Assembly (NCBI RefSeq): GCF_017592825.1
Contig: NZ_JAGFMD010000001.1
Coordinates: forward strand, 248,001 to 312,000
From: Roseivirga sp. E12
GTDB lineage: Bacteria > Bacteroidota > Bacteroidia > Cytophagales > Cyclobacteriaceae
Length of the DNA stretch: 64,000 bases
Direction: 5' to 3'
Part shown: in pieces, positions 27,389-36,775 of the stretch
Position numbering within the stretch: position 1 is the stretch's first letter
How the letters are laid out: each line of letters begins with the position of its first letter
Translations under genes and position numbers: made by a program
The notes under the pieces: model-generated
What the model was told of the DNA's origin: nothing
What the model saw: the letters and a program-made list of their open reading frames with translations, nothing else
Database searches by the model: none

Positions 27389-28795
27389 CTATACCTGGAC
27401 TGTCTTCCATTTACCTTTTCGGAATAGCCAAATGGAGACCATTGCTATTAGTACTTCAGCCAGTGTGATGGCCACAAATACTCCCATAGGACCCCAATCA
27501 AATGTGACCGCGGCCAGATAGGCAAATGGTAACTGAAACACCCAAAAGCAGAAAAAGTTGATGACTGTTGGCGTTTTTGTATCTCCAGCCCCATTGAAGG
27601 ACTGGGTGATTACCATTCCATAAGCATAGAAGATATAACCTGCCGCAATCACCTGTAGACTTAGGGCACCATAGTTGACCACATCCTCTACATTGCTGAA
27701 CAAACCAACAATGTACTTGGCAAAGACCAAATAGATCACAGAAATCACGGCCATAAAAATGGCATTGTACTTTCCTGTTTTCCATACTGAAATCTCAGCT
27801 CGCTCAGGTTGTTTTGCGCCCAAATTCTGACCGACTAAGGTAGCAGCAGCATTACTCATACCCCATGCTGGCATAAGTGTAAACATCATCACTCTGATTG
27901 AGATGGTATAACCAGCTAATACATCGCTTCCGAACTCAGACATGATCCGCATAAGAAAAACCCAGCTAGATGTTCCTATAAGGAATTGACCAATTCCACC
28001 TAAGGAAACCTTTATGAGGTTCCACATTACTGCAATGTTGATGACAAAGTCCTTGATGCCAATCTTAATTCTTCCCCAACCGAAGAAGAGGATCATGAAC
28101 TGCCCTGTTACAGCAACACCGCGGCCTATAGTCGTAGCAATTGCAGCACCCTCCACTCCATAAGCAGGAATAGGGCCGAGGCCGAAGATGAAGATTGGAT
28201 CAAGAATTATGTTCAGACCATTCGATAGTACCAAAGTCCACATGGCGACTGATGCATCACCGGCACCCCTAAACACTGCATTGATTAGGAATAGCAACAT
28301 AATGGTGATGTTACCACCGATGAGAATTCTGGTATAGCCATAGCCTTCGGCAATAAGACTTTCTTCTGCACCCATAAGCCCAAGAATTTCCTTAGGATAA
28401 ATAATACCAGCAATACCGATCAAAACGGCAATTGTAGCTCCTAGAAATATTGCTTGAACAGCTGCTTTTGCAGCACCTGGCTTGTCTTTTTCACCTATTC
28501 GTCTTGCAACTACAGCGGTAGCTGCCATACTTAAGCCAATGGCAACAGCATAGAGCAAAGTGATAACCGACTCTGTCAACCCGACAGTTGCTACAGCATT
28601 AACTGAGACTTGAGAAACGAATATGATATCTACCAGTGCAAAGGTCGATTCCATAAGCATTTCCAAAATCATTGGAATAGAGAGCATGAAGATGGCCTTG
28701 CGTATGCTGCCAGTAGTGAAGTCCTCTTGTTTACCACCGATGGCCATTTTGAGGTATAGCCAATACCTATGTATAGTATTTTTAGATTGTGTCAT
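27389..28795 (-). CDS. MATE-family multidrug/toxin efflux transporter
   Basis: The 468-aa protein has about twelve hydrophobic helices in two homologous halves, with signature stretches such as FALVDIIFVSQVSVNAVATVG near residue 50 and NAAATLVGQNLGAKQPERAE near residue 310. It should export cationic toxins or metabolites using Na+ or H+. The N-terminus carries a ~25-aa extension (MTQSKNTIHRYWLYLKMAIGG) before the first helix. It follows the sirtuin gene on the same strand after a 171-bp structured spacer at 28796-28966. Confidence 0.94.
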   Translation of the reverse strand: MTQSKNTIHRYWLYLKMAIGGKQEDFTTGSIRKAIFMLSIPMILEMLMESTFALVDIIFVSQVSVNAVATVGLTESVITLLYAVAIGLSMAATAVVARRIGEKDKPGAAKAAVQAIFLGATIAVLIGIAGIIYPKEILGLMGAEESLIAEGYGYTRILIGGNITIMLLFLINAVFRGAGDASVAMWTLVLSNGLNIILDPIFIFGLGPIPAYGVEGAAIATTIGRGVAVTGQFMILFFGWGRIKIGIKDFVINIAVMWNLIKVSLGGIGQFLIGTSSWVFLMRIMSEFGSDVLAGYTISIRVMMFTLMPAWGMSNAAATLVGQNLGAKQPERAEISVWKTGKYNAIFMAVISVIYLVFAKYIVGLFSNVEDVVNYGALSLQVIAAGYIFYAYGMVITQSFNGAGDTKTPTVINFFCFWVFQLPFAYLAAVTFDWGPMGVFVAITLAEVLIAMVSIWLFRKGKWKTVQV

Positions 28796-28844
28796 TTTTG
28801 AGAGTTATGTAAGTATAAAAAAGTGTAAGCGGGGGCGCTCGCAA

Positions 28845-28902
28845 GTTGCTTAGCAACTCACGTTCATGGGCAGCTCTGGGACGGCTGTTAATATGAACGT
28901 GG
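28845..28902 (-). promoter_or_regulatory. structured leader/inverted repeats upstream of the MATE gene
   Basis: CACGTTCAT (28860-28868) and ATGAACGTG (28894-28902) are perfect 9-bp inverted arms enclosing an inner CAGC/GCTG pair. Immediately adjacent, AGTTGC (28845-28850) and GCAACT (28854-28859) form a second 6-bp stem with a 3-nt loop. The two hairpins lie between the sirtuin stop and the MATE start without a T-run directly after, so they are not a standard terminator. Confidence 0.55.
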
Positions 28903-28966
28903 ATTTTCTCATAACTTCATGATGACACAAATCAAGTTGAATTATTTAGAAATTCAAAGCCCTATT

Positions 28967-29644
28967 TTAAAGTGAGAGCATCTTTTTTAATTTTCCCATA
29001 CCCGAGGTGGCGTTTTCAGGTATGAAAACGATGTCCGAATTATGACCTGGTGGCTTAGGGTCTATCAGATACTTTCTGCTTTGGTCACTGACAAAATCGA
29101 TAAGGCTTGCGGCAGGGTAGACTTGTAATGAAGTGCCGACTACTAGAAAGATGTCGGCTTGTTGAGAGAACCTGATGGCAGGTTCCATCATAGGCACGGC
29201 CTCCCCAAACCATACAATGTTTGGTCTCAGTTGACTGCCTCGTTCACAAAGGTCGCCTAGTTTTAACTCCCAATTGTCCATGGTGTAAACAAGGTTCTCA
29301 TCCGCTGTACTTCTTGATTGAAAAAGCTCACCATGAAGGTGCAAGACATTTGAACTTCCAGCTTTTTCATGAAGGTTGTCAACATTTTGAGTGATGATTT
29401 GAACCTCAAAATGTGCTTCTAAATCAGCCAATATTTTATGCGCATCATTTGGCTGTGCTGTCAAAGCCTGTTTCCTTCTTTGGTTGTAAAAGTCTAGAAC
29501 AAGCTCAGGGTTGGCTGACCAACCTTGGGGAGAAGCGACTTCCATAACATCATGGCCTTCCCATAGACCATTTGAGTCTCTGAAGGTTTTTAAACCGCTT
29601 TCAGCACTGATGCCAGCCCCACTAAGAACAACTAACTTTTGCAT
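28967..29644 (-). CDS. cobB: NAD-dependent protein deacylase, sirtuin (class III-like)
   Basis: The 225-aa protein has the sirtuin core: GAGISAESG (residues 10-17), TQNVDNLHEKAG near residue 85, catalytic His 104 in HLHG, and GTSLQVYPAA near residue 190. The Y53-x-x-R56 pair (FYNQRR) is that of CobB/SIRT5 enzymes that prefer succinyl- or malonyl-lysine. The small zinc-binding module has lost three of its four cysteines: only one Cys remains (DLCERGSQ). It is a stand-alone metabolic deacylase by context, not a SIR2 phage-defence effector, since no partner domain is attached. Confidence 0.93.
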   Translation of the reverse strand: MQKLVVLSGAGISAESGLKTFRDSNGLWEGHDVMEVASPQGWSANPELVLDFYNQRRKQALTAQPNDAHKILADLEAHFEVQIITQNVDNLHEKAGSSNVLHLHGELFQSRSTADENLVYTMDNWELKLGDLCERGSQLRPNIVWFGEAVPMMEPAIRFSQQADIFLVVGTSLQVYPAASLIDFVSDQSRKYLIDPKPPGHNSDIVFIPENATSGMGKLKKMLSL

Positions 29645-29668
29645 ATGATACTGTCCAGGCTCTTGGAT

Positions 29669-30214
29669 TTATTCGCCAATATTCAGTTCTTCTTTATTCT
29701 CCGATAAAACATTGATAATGAATTGTATATGGTCAGTTATGTCAATGTTTAATAAGTCAATTCCTGCTTGAATTTCATCCCGCTCTACTTTTGCTGCAAA
29801 GCTCTTTTGCTTTAGTTTCTTTTTCACGGATTTTGGAGTCAAACCAACGATACCATCAGGCCGAACCTGGCAGCAGGCAACAATGAAACCTGTGAGCTCA
29901 TCTGAGGCCAAAAGTGCCTTGCTTAAAAGCGTGTCATAAGAAACTCCCCACTTTGTATAATGAGCGGAGATGGCATAAGCAATTTTCTCTTCTCCCTTCT
30001 CCCTGAGCATGGCTACAATCTTATTGGGATGTTCTTCAGGAAAAGCCTCATAATCTGCATCATGGAGCATTCCAGTAATGGCCCATTCTTCAGGATCTTC
30101 GTTATAGTGTTTGCCATAAGCTTCCATAACGAGCTCAACGGTACGGGCATGTCTTAGTAGGCTTTCACCCTTGGTCATTGACTCAAGGATGGTTCTTGCT
30201 TCTTCTCTTGTCAT
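29669..30214 (-). CDS. HD-domain hydrolase family protein
   Basis: The 181-aa protein has the HD phosphohydrolase pattern: SLLRHARTVELVMEAYG (first His), a metal-binding GMLHDADYEAFPEEHP (HD), and AISAHYTKWG (third His), then a helical tail. Such small HD proteins hydrolyse nucleotides or are predicted HDIG hydrolases; no catalytic partner domain is present. It overlaps the upstream hydrolase by 4 bp and precedes the sirtuin by 24 bp, so the three form one operon on the minus strand. The substrate is not known. Confidence 0.87.
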   Translation of the reverse strand: MTREEARTILESMTKGESLLRHARTVELVMEAYGKHYNEDPEEWAITGMLHDADYEAFPEEHPNKIVAMLREKGEEKIAYAISAHYTKWGVSYDTLLSKALLASDELTGFIVACCQVRPDGIVGLTPKSVKKKLKQKSFAAKVERDEIQAGIDLLNIDITDHIQFIINVLSENKEELNIGE

Positions 30215-31191
30215 TTGCTTGTTGCGAGATGCTCTTTAAAAAACGAAGTAACTACGAGCTTAAAGTCCGGGTTTAACGGTAAGTCAGGATTACTGTAAGT
30301 GGCTATGTTGGCACTTCTTTCGGCAGGCGCATTTTTCAAGACATGGTTCATGCCATCGATAATGATCATTCGAGCATCTGGATTCGCTGATTTCAAGCGA
30401 TTGGCGTCATCCATAGTAACTTGTATGTCAGTTGTGCCATTAACGACCATGCTGGGTACGCTCAATTTCTTAAACTCCTCTTGCGGATCATATTTCAGCC
30501 AAGAACTCATAAAGGGTTGTATGCTTGGTCTAAACAGGCTTGCATAATAGGAGGGGATATCAGCCACCTTGTTGCCTTTTTTCAATTCATCCATGATGTT
30601 TTTAGCTTCATCTATAATAGCTGGAGGGTTTGCGGGATTACTTTTCAATTGGCCCATTATGGTTTCTCCAATATTGAGAGAAGGCCCTGCTATAGATACG
30701 AAAACGGCTGTCGGTTTATTCTGAGCCACCAACATCCCGATTAATGAACCCTGACTATGTCCTGCAATTCCAATTTTTGTGAATCGCTTCTGTTTGGTGA
30801 GGTAGTCAAACCAAAGTCCTGCATCGCTCACAAAATCATCAAAGATTAAGTTTTGTTCCTGTTTGCCAGCGGACTGGCTTAGTCCCATTCCGCGCTTATC
30901 GAACCTTAGACTTGCTATTCCCTGTTCAGCCAGTGCTTCGGCCAGCATTTTGAGTGAGTTGTTCTTTCCACTGACTCCTGCAGAATTGCCATCCTTGTCG
31001 GTTGGACCTGAACCCTGAATGATGAGTACGGCAGGAAATTTTTGTTTTTTCTTTCCCTCAGGCATCATGATGACGCCACCTAAGTTACCATTTTCGACAG
31101 GTAAGATTACTTCTTCCTCCTGGAAAGACTGGGCACTACATACTGATGAAGAAATGATAAATAGCGAGAATAAGTAGACAAACTTTTTCAT
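30211..31191 (-). CDS. secreted alpha/beta hydrolase (serine aminopeptidase-like)
   Basis: A signal peptide (FVYLFSLFIISSSVCSAQS) precedes an alpha/beta hydrolase with oxyanion region LIIQGSGPTDKDGN, nucleophile elbow IAGHSQGSLIG (Ser about residue 148), acid candidate in VNGTTDIQV and His in DGMNHVLKNA near residue 280. This fits the prolyl oligopeptidase/serine aminopeptidase-S33 group; the acyl substrate is unknown. It is the first gene of the minus-strand run with the HD protein and sirtuin, by 4-bp overlap. Confidence 0.88.
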   Translation of the reverse strand: MKKFVYLFSLFIISSSVCSAQSFQEEEVILPVENGNLGGVIMMPEGKKKQKFPAVLIIQGSGPTDKDGNSAGVSGKNNSLKMLAEALAEQGIASLRFDKRGMGLSQSAGKQEQNLIFDDFVSDAGLWFDYLTKQKRFTKIGIAGHSQGSLIGMLVAQNKPTAVFVSIAGPSLNIGETIMGQLKSNPANPPAIIDEAKNIMDELKKGNKVADIPSYYASLFRPSIQPFMSSWLKYDPQEEFKKLSVPSMVVNGTTDIQVTMDDANRLKSANPDARMIIIDGMNHVLKNAPAERSANIATYSNPDLPLNPDFKLVVTSFFKEHLATSK

Positions 31192-31258
31192 AGTGATTTG
31201 TTACTGAAAAATAATCAAATCAGCCTAGACTATGAAAAAATGATGTTTGAATAGCGGA

Positions 31259-33748
31259 CTATTTCTTTTTGGCTCGGGTTTTTTTAGCAGGAGTGTTCTT
31301 TTCTATCAGACCTTTTGCCTCATCAAGTGTCATTTTGGATACATCAACGTTTTTCCCTAATTCCACTTTAACCTTTCCTTTTATGACATTATGACGACCC
31401 CAACGTGCTTTTTCAACGCGGACACCATCCTCTTCCCAATTGTGAATGACTTTGTCCTTCTCTTTTTGGATTTTGTCTTCAATCAGTTCGACAATGTCCG
31501 CATCTGATAGGTTATCCCAATCATACTTCTTATTGACATTGATGAACATATTGTTCCATTTGATAAAAGGACCAAATCTCCCTTTTCCTTTTTGAACAGG
31601 TTGACCGTCATAAACGTAAATCGGAGCATCGGCCGCTTCCTTTTCTTTGATAAGAACGATGGCCTCATCTTCAGTAATACTCAGTGGATCGGCATCCTTA
31701 GGAAGTGACACAAACTTGTCATCAAACTTCAGGTAAGGGCCAAAACGACCTATTGCTGCAATGATTTCCTTGTCCTTATAAGTTCCGACCTCACGTGGAA
31801 GTTTGAAAAGTTCTAAGGCCTCCTCTAAGGTTATGTTTTCAATGAACTGGCCAGTTTTTAAACTGGCAAATTGTGGTTTGTTCTCTGGGTCATCCGGGTC
31901 GGTTTCTCCAATCTGGACCAAAGGACCAAATTTTCCGAGTCTGGCAATAACAGGTTTGCCGCTTTCCGGATCAATACCAACCTCTCTACTTGAGCCTACA
32001 TCACTACGGCTGATCTGTTCTGTGGCTTCAACCTTCTCATGGAAACCTCCATAGAAGTTCTTGATCATTTTTTCCCATTCTTGACCGCCACCAGCAATGT
32101 GGTCAAATTCTGCTTCAACTTTTGCAGTAAAACTGTAATCAATAACATTCGGAAAATGCTCGACCAAGAAGTCATTTACCACCATAGCAATGTTAGTAGG
32201 GAAGAGCTTGGCCTTTTCGGCCCCTGTAATCTCTGTCTTGCTTGCTGTAGATATTTGATCGTTTCTCAGAGTAAGCTCAGTATACTTTCTCTCAACTCCT
32301 TCACGGTTTTCTTTTACTACATACTCACGTTTTTGGACCGTAGAGATAGTAGGTGCGTAGGTAGAAGGTCGACCAATGCCCATTTCTTCAAGTCGCTTAA
32401 CCAAACTAGCTTCAGTGTAGCGTGCTGGTGGTCGAGTAAAGCTTTCTTTACCTAGAATATGATCTAGGTTTAGCCCTTGTCCAATGTTCAACGGAGGCAG
32501 CATGCCTTTCGCTTCTTCATTGGGTTCCTCATCATCGGATGACTCTATATATACCTTTAAAAAACCTTCGAACTTGATTACTTCTCCATGTGCTACCAAC
32601 TTTTCACTCGTTGAGGAAATGCCAATAGTAACGGTGGTTCTTTCCAATTGTGCTTCAGCCATTTGAGAAGCTACAGCACGCTTCCATATGAGGTCATAGA
32701 GCCTTTGCTCATTGTAATCCTTGCCTGCACCTCGATTAGAGAAGTCCGTTGGTCTGATCGCTTCGTGTGCCTCTTGTGCAGATTGAGATTTGGTCTTGAA
32801 CTTTCGAGTTTTTACGAACTCTTCGCCAAATGAGGCTTTGATTTCATTTACAGCACCTTGTATCGCCTCATTTGATAAGTTCAATGAGTCTGTTCTCATA
32901 TAAGAGATCTTACCTGCTTCATAAAGCTTTTGGGCCACCGTCATGGTTTGTGAAACTGAGAAGCCAAGCTTTCTACTCGCTTCCTGTTGAAGGGTAGAAG
33001 TAGTGAATGGCGCAGCAGGAGATCTTTTAGCAGGCTTTTTCTCTAAGTTTTCAATTTTATAATCAGCGCCAAGACATCTTTCTAAGAAACTCTGGGCTTC
33101 TGACTGGGACTCAAACTTTTTAGGAAGCTCTGCTTTCAACTCACGGCCTTCAACATTGAAGAGTGCACTTATTTTAAAGAAAGATTTCGAGTCAAAGGCA
33201 TCGACTTCTCTTTCTCTTTCAACTACCATCCTTACGGCTACTGACTGAACACGTCCAGCTGAAAGACCTCTTTTAATTTTTTTCCAAAGTACCGGAGATA
33301 ATTCATATCCCACCAGTCTATCAAGAATCCTCCTAGCCTGTTGAGCATTGACCAGATCTACATCAATATCCCTTGGGCTTGACATCGCAGCCTGAATAGC
33401 TGACTTTGTAATTTCTCTGAAAACTATACGCTTGGTATGAGCTGGGTCAAGCTTTAAGGCCTCTTTTAAATGCCAACTAATGGCTTCTCCTTCACGATCA
33501 TCATCACTCGCTAGATAGATTGTATTTGCTGCTTTAGAGAGTTTTTTGAGCTGCTTTATAACTTCTCTCTTGTCTGAAGTCACCTCGTAGGTGGGCTTAA
33601 AACTATTCTCTATGTCTATAGCTTTATCACCTTTAGGTAAGTCTCTTACATGTCCATAACTGGATACAACTTTGAAGTCTTTACCCAGATAACCCTCAAT
33701 TGTTTTTGCTTTCGCTGGGGACTCTACTATGACAAGATTTTTTGACAT
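31259..33748 (-). CDS. topA: DNA topoisomerase I
   Basis: TopA relaxes negatively supercoiled DNA by a single-strand break using an active-site Tyr in GKISYMRTDS (near residue 285). The N-terminal Toprim domain (VIVESPAKAKTIEGYLG, residues 6-22, and LASDDDREGEAI) is intact, and the 829-aa length includes repeated C-terminal Toprim_C_rpt units instead of zinc ribbons, which is the Bacteroidota form. It ends in a basic tail (KKTRAKKK). The start at 33748 is the conserved MSKNLVIVESPAK. A box CATCTTTG on the minus strand at 33779-33786 is a near match to a -7 element. Confidence 0.97.
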   Translation of the reverse strand: MSKNLVIVESPAKAKTIEGYLGKDFKVVSSYGHVRDLPKGDKAIDIENSFKPTYEVTSDKREVIKQLKKLSKAANTIYLASDDDREGEAISWHLKEALKLDPAHTKRIVFREITKSAIQAAMSSPRDIDVDLVNAQQARRILDRLVGYELSPVLWKKIKRGLSAGRVQSVAVRMVVEREREVDAFDSKSFFKISALFNVEGRELKAELPKKFESQSEAQSFLERCLGADYKIENLEKKPAKRSPAAPFTTSTLQQEASRKLGFSVSQTMTVAQKLYEAGKISYMRTDSLNLSNEAIQGAVNEIKASFGEEFVKTRKFKTKSQSAQEAHEAIRPTDFSNRGAGKDYNEQRLYDLIWKRAVASQMAEAQLERTTVTIGISSTSEKLVAHGEVIKFEGFLKVYIESSDDEEPNEEAKGMLPPLNIGQGLNLDHILGKESFTRPPARYTEASLVKRLEEMGIGRPSTYAPTISTVQKREYVVKENREGVERKYTELTLRNDQISTASKTEITGAEKAKLFPTNIAMVVNDFLVEHFPNVIDYSFTAKVEAEFDHIAGGGQEWEKMIKNFYGGFHEKVEATEQISRSDVGSSREVGIDPESGKPVIARLGKFGPLVQIGETDPDDPENKPQFASLKTGQFIENITLEEALELFKLPREVGTYKDKEIIAAIGRFGPYLKFDDKFVSLPKDADPLSITEDEAIVLIKEKEAADAPIYVYDGQPVQKGKGRFGPFIKWNNMFINVNKKYDWDNLSDADIVELIEDKIQKEKDKVIHNWEEDGVRVEKARWGRHNVIKGKVKVELGKNVDVSKMTLDEAKGLIEKNTPAKKTRAKKK

Positions 33749-33893
33749 TATTTACTTTGTGTTTTTATTCAGAGCGCTCAAAGATGCGCATAAAACTTTC
33801 AAAAAAACAAACTATAACTATTGATGGCTTGATGGAAACATATCAAAAAACCAAAATTGTCGTTGTTTTGCACATAACCGAAACAACAACACA

Positions 33894-34382
33894 ATGGTTA
33901 AGAATTTATTCCTGATCCGTCATGCGGAGGCAGAGTTCCCAGATAGTGATAAGCGCGATTTTGATAGAAGGTTGACTGGAAATGGTATGAATCAGGCAAC
34001 TATTTTAGGTGAGCATATTCAGAAACTTCCACTTAAGCTTGATGCTATTTATCTGAGTCCAGCCATAAGGACACTAATGACAGGTAAATTAGTTGTCGAG
34101 CAAATGGATTACACACCAAGACTAATGGATGCGGAGGAGTTATATGAAGCCACCCAAAATTTAATGCGCGCTTTTGTGAACAGGATTGATCCTCTTTTTA
34201 ATAATGTGGCAATCATTGCGCATAATCCATCCATAGCTCAGCTGTTTGCTTCATTGACAATGACAGTCCGTGATTACTCACCTGCCACTTGTACATGGAT
34301 AGAGTTACCCGTGGACGATTGGAAGGCAGTTGCTTCGAATATGGGTATTGAAAAGGATTACTATTATCCGGGTATGTCCTGA
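33894..34382 (+). CDS. sixA: SixA-type phosphohistidine phosphatase
   Basis: The 162-aa protein belongs to the histidine phosphatase superfamily; the N-terminal LIRHAEAEFPDSDKRDFDRRLTGNG has the catalytic RHG-like motif (R8-H9) and the second His lies in IIAHNPSIAQL. In E. coli SixA removes phosphate from the His of ArcB or PTS phosphocarriers. No phosphotransfer protein lies nearby here. It sits divergent to topA and 60 bp upstream of the polyamine genes; the topA-sixA spacer (33749-33893) probably holds both promoters. Confidence 0.92.
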   Translation: MVKNLFLIRHAEAEFPDSDKRDFDRRLTGNGMNQATILGEHIQKLPLKLDAIYLSPAIRTLMTGKLVVEQMDYTPRLMDAEELYEATQNLMRAFVNRIDPLFNNVAIIAHNPSIAQLFASLTMTVRDYSPATCTWIELPVDDWKAVASNMGIEKDYYYPGMS

Positions 34383-34430
34383 GTGAAAATTTATTTTTCG
34401 ACAGCGGTATCAACAATTATGTTTTGGTTT

Positions 34431-34438
34431 TAATTTTG
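34431..34438 (+). promoter_or_regulatory. -7 promoter box for the speD-speE gene
   Basis: TAATTTTG matches the Bacteroidota -7 consensus TAnnTTTG and ends only 4 nt before the ATG at 34443, so the polyamine transcript is predicted to be leaderless or nearly so. No clear -33 element was found at the usual distance. Confidence 0.45.
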
Positions 34439-34442
34439 CCGC

Positions 34443-35723
34443 ATGGCGTCACTAGGCAGGCATATCATTGTTGAGTATTACGATTGTACTCCGGAGATAT
34501 TAAACGATGTTACTCTCATTCAAGAGAGTATGGAAGGCGCGGCTGTAAAGGCCGGAGCCACAATAATCAATTCGACTTTTCATCACTTTTCACCTTATGG
34601 AGTTTCCGGAGTGGTGGTGATCGAAGAAAGTCATCTTGCCATTCACACATGGCCAGAATTTGGTTATGCTTCTGTAGATCTATTCACTTGCGGAGAATCT
34701 GTTGATCCATGGATCTCTTATCAGTATTTGAAGGAAGCCTTCGAAGCAGGTCATGGATCGGCAGTTGAGTTGAAAAGGGGAGAGATGGCACTTCTAACTC
34801 GAAAAGACTTTGATGTAAAACAACTTAGGGATGATAAGAGTGCCGAAGACGGTGGTCCTATTCGTACTAAGGATGTTTGGTTTACAGAGCGAGATGATAA
34901 GATTGCCTTATCACTGAAGCATGATGGTAAGCTCTATGATGAGCAGTCAGGCTTTCAGAGAGTAGAAGTCTATAACACGCAGGCTTATGGTAATATGCTC
35001 ACCCTTGATGGTATGGTGATGACTACTGAGAAGGATGAATATGTTTATCACGAAATGATTACGCATATTCCGCTACTGACGCATCCTAATCCAAAAAGGG
35101 CGCTTATCATTGGTGGTGGAGATGGTGGTACGGCAAGAGAGATGCTTCGTCACGAAGGCTTGGAAGAAGTTGTGATGGTTGAAATTGACGACAAGGTGAT
35201 TGAGGCGTGCAAGATGCATTTACCGACCATTGCTTCGGCTTTGGAAGACCCTAAACTCAACCTGATTGTTGATGATGGTATCAAATATGTCAAAGAAGCC
35301 GCTAGCGGTAGTTTTGATGTCGTGGTGGTAGATTCTACAGATCCAGTTGGTCCAGCTGAAGGCTTGTTCTCTGTAGACTTTTATAAGGAAGTCTATCGCA
35401 TCTTGAGTGATGACGGTATCATGATCACACAGAGCGAATCTCCTCGTTTTAATAATAAAGTCTTTAAGGAGATTTACGAGGTCTACGGATCGATCTTTGG
35501 GCAAGATAAAGTTTACTGTTATTTGGCTTATATACCAACTTACCCTACGGGCATGTGGTCCTTCTCTTATAGTGCTAAAGGAAATGCTCATCCATTGAAT
35601 GGACTGGACAAGGAAAAAAGCCGTACATTCTCAGAGTCGCAAGGCCTGAGTTACTATAATGAAGCTATTCATGAATCGGCCTTTGCACTTCCTAATTTTG
35701 TTAAGAAAATGATTAACCAGTGA
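34443..35723 (+). CDS. speD-speE: S-adenosylmethionine decarboxylase-spermidine synthase fusion
   Basis: This single 426-aa polypeptide joins two steps of polyamine synthesis. Residues 1-~125 are a prokaryotic AdoMet decarboxylase proenzyme: the self-cleavage site is E62-S63 ([11 protein letters not shown]), with catalytic H68 and C83 (FTCGESVD), all intact; cleavage makes the pyruvoyl group. Residues ~140-426 are a spermidine synthase with the AdoMet-type [10 protein letters not shown] motif, VYHEMITH and [15 protein letters not shown]. Processing between residues 62 and 63 would leave the beta chain free and the alpha chain still fused to SpeE. It is followed by the agmatinase-family gene with GTG/TGA overlap. 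Confidence 0.96.
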   Translation: MASLGRHIIVEYYDCTPEILNDVTLIQESMEGAAVKAGATIINSTFHHFSPYGVSGVVVIEESHLAIHTWPEFGYASVDLFTCGESVDPWISYQYLKEAFEAGHGSAVELKRGEMALLTRKDFDVKQLRDDKSAEDGGPIRTKDVWFTERDDKIALSLKHDGKLYDEQSGFQRVEVYNTQAYGNMLTLDGMVMTTEKDEYVYHEMITHIPLLTHPNPKRALIIGGGDGGTAREMLRHEGLEEVVMVEIDDKVIEACKMHLPTIASALEDPKLNLIVDDGIKYVKEAASGSFDVVVVDSTDPVGPAEGLFSVDFYKEVYRILSDDGIMITQSESPRFNNKVFKEIYEVYGSIFGQDKVYCYLAYIPTYPTGMWSFSYSAKGNAHPLNGLDKEKSRTFSESQGLSYYNEAIHESAFALPNFVKKMINQ

Positions 35724-36775
35724 GCCAAATAGATGATTTCGATCCAAATGCTGTTGGTGTAAAGGGGACTATTTTTGGTCTGCCTTATAGCACTGATACC
35801 GCTCAGGTCGTGATCATTCCCATTCCATGGGATGTTACCGTTTCTTACGGTGCCGGCACTGCACAAGCTCCAGCAGCCATACTAGAGGCATCTGCCCAGA
35901 TTGATTATGAGATTCCGGATATTCCAGATGCCTGGAAGTTGGGAGTGGCTATGGCGGAAATCCCTGAGGTTTGGGAGTCATTGGGAAAGTCATTACGCGT
36001 AAAGTCTGAGATATATATTCAGTGGTTGGAAAACGGGAGTGACCCTGCTGTTGAAGACGAAATGACACAACGCCTTGCGGAGATTAACGCTGAATGCGCC
36101 CAGCTAATGCGATACGTTGAGCAGGAGACAGCATACTGGCAACAACAGGGTAAAACCACCATTCTATTAGGAGGTGACCACAGTACGCCCTTAGGACATA
36201 TTTTAGCTTGTGCTAAAAAGGAGGGAGAAATTGGAATCCTTCAAATAGATGCCCATGCAGATTTGCGTAAGTCCTATGAAGGCTTTGACTATTCGCATGC
36301 AAGCATTATGTATAATGTCTTGGAACATAAGGGGATTACTAAGCTGGTACAAGTGGGCATTAGAGACTATTGTCAAGAAGAAGCTAATTATATTAAAACC
36401 TCTAATGGTCGCGTCACTACTTTCTTTGATCAAGATTTAAAAGAAGCTCAATACAAGGGGAGAACATGGCATGAGCAATGTCAAGAGATTATAGAGACCC
36501 TGCCCGGTAAAGTCTATATCTCATTCGACATAGATGGTCTCGATCCAAAGCTATGCCCAAATACCGGGACGCCTGTTCCTGGTGGACTGGAATTAGACCA
36601 AGTCAATTACCTGATAAAGCAAGTGGTGAAAAGCGGTCGGATAATAGTTGGAGCTGACCTTAATGAAGTATCTCCTGGAGTTGATGAATGGGATGCTACT
36701 GTAGGGGCCAGAGCACTTTACAGGTTATCAAGCTATTTAGGTGTAAGTCAAGGTTACCTAAAGATTATTACTTAG
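35720..36775 (+). CDS. speB: agmatinase/arginase-family ureohydrolase
   Basis: The 351-aa protein belongs to the binuclear-manganese ureohydrolase family, with metal ligands in [16 protein letters not shown] and [22 protein letters not shown]. Members hydrolyse agmatine, arginine, formiminoglutamate or related compounds. It is slightly longer than E. coli SpeB, with an extra N-terminal segment (~1-90). The GTG start at 35720 overlaps the speD-speE stop (GTGA), so translation is coupled, and making putrescine for the fused spermidine synthase is the natural reading. No arginine decarboxylase gene is in the window. Its stop overlaps the convergent LRR lipoprotein gene. Confidence 0.88.
   Translation: MSQIDDFDPNAVGVKGTIFGLPYSTDTAQVVIIPIPWDVTVSYGAGTAQAPAAILEASAQIDYEIPDIPDAWKLGVAMAEIPEVWESLGKSLRVKSEIYIQWLENGSDPAVEDEMTQRLAEINAECAQLMRYVEQETAYWQQQGKTTILLGGDHSTPLGHILACAKKEGEIGILQIDAHADLRKSYEGFDYSHASIMYNVLEHKGITKLVQVGIRDYCQEEANYIKTSNGRVTTFFDQDLKEAQYKGRTWHEQCQEIIETLPGKVYISFDIDGLDPKLCPNTGTPVPGGLELDQVNYLIKQVVKSGRIIVGADLNEVSPGVDEWDATVGARALYRLSSYLGVSQGYLKIIT

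Noticed and set aside
28967-29644. SIR2 gene considered as part of a phage-defence system
   Set aside because: It is a stand-alone 225-aa deacylase without effector or partner domain, lying with a hydrolase, an HD protein and a transporter; none forms a known defence set.
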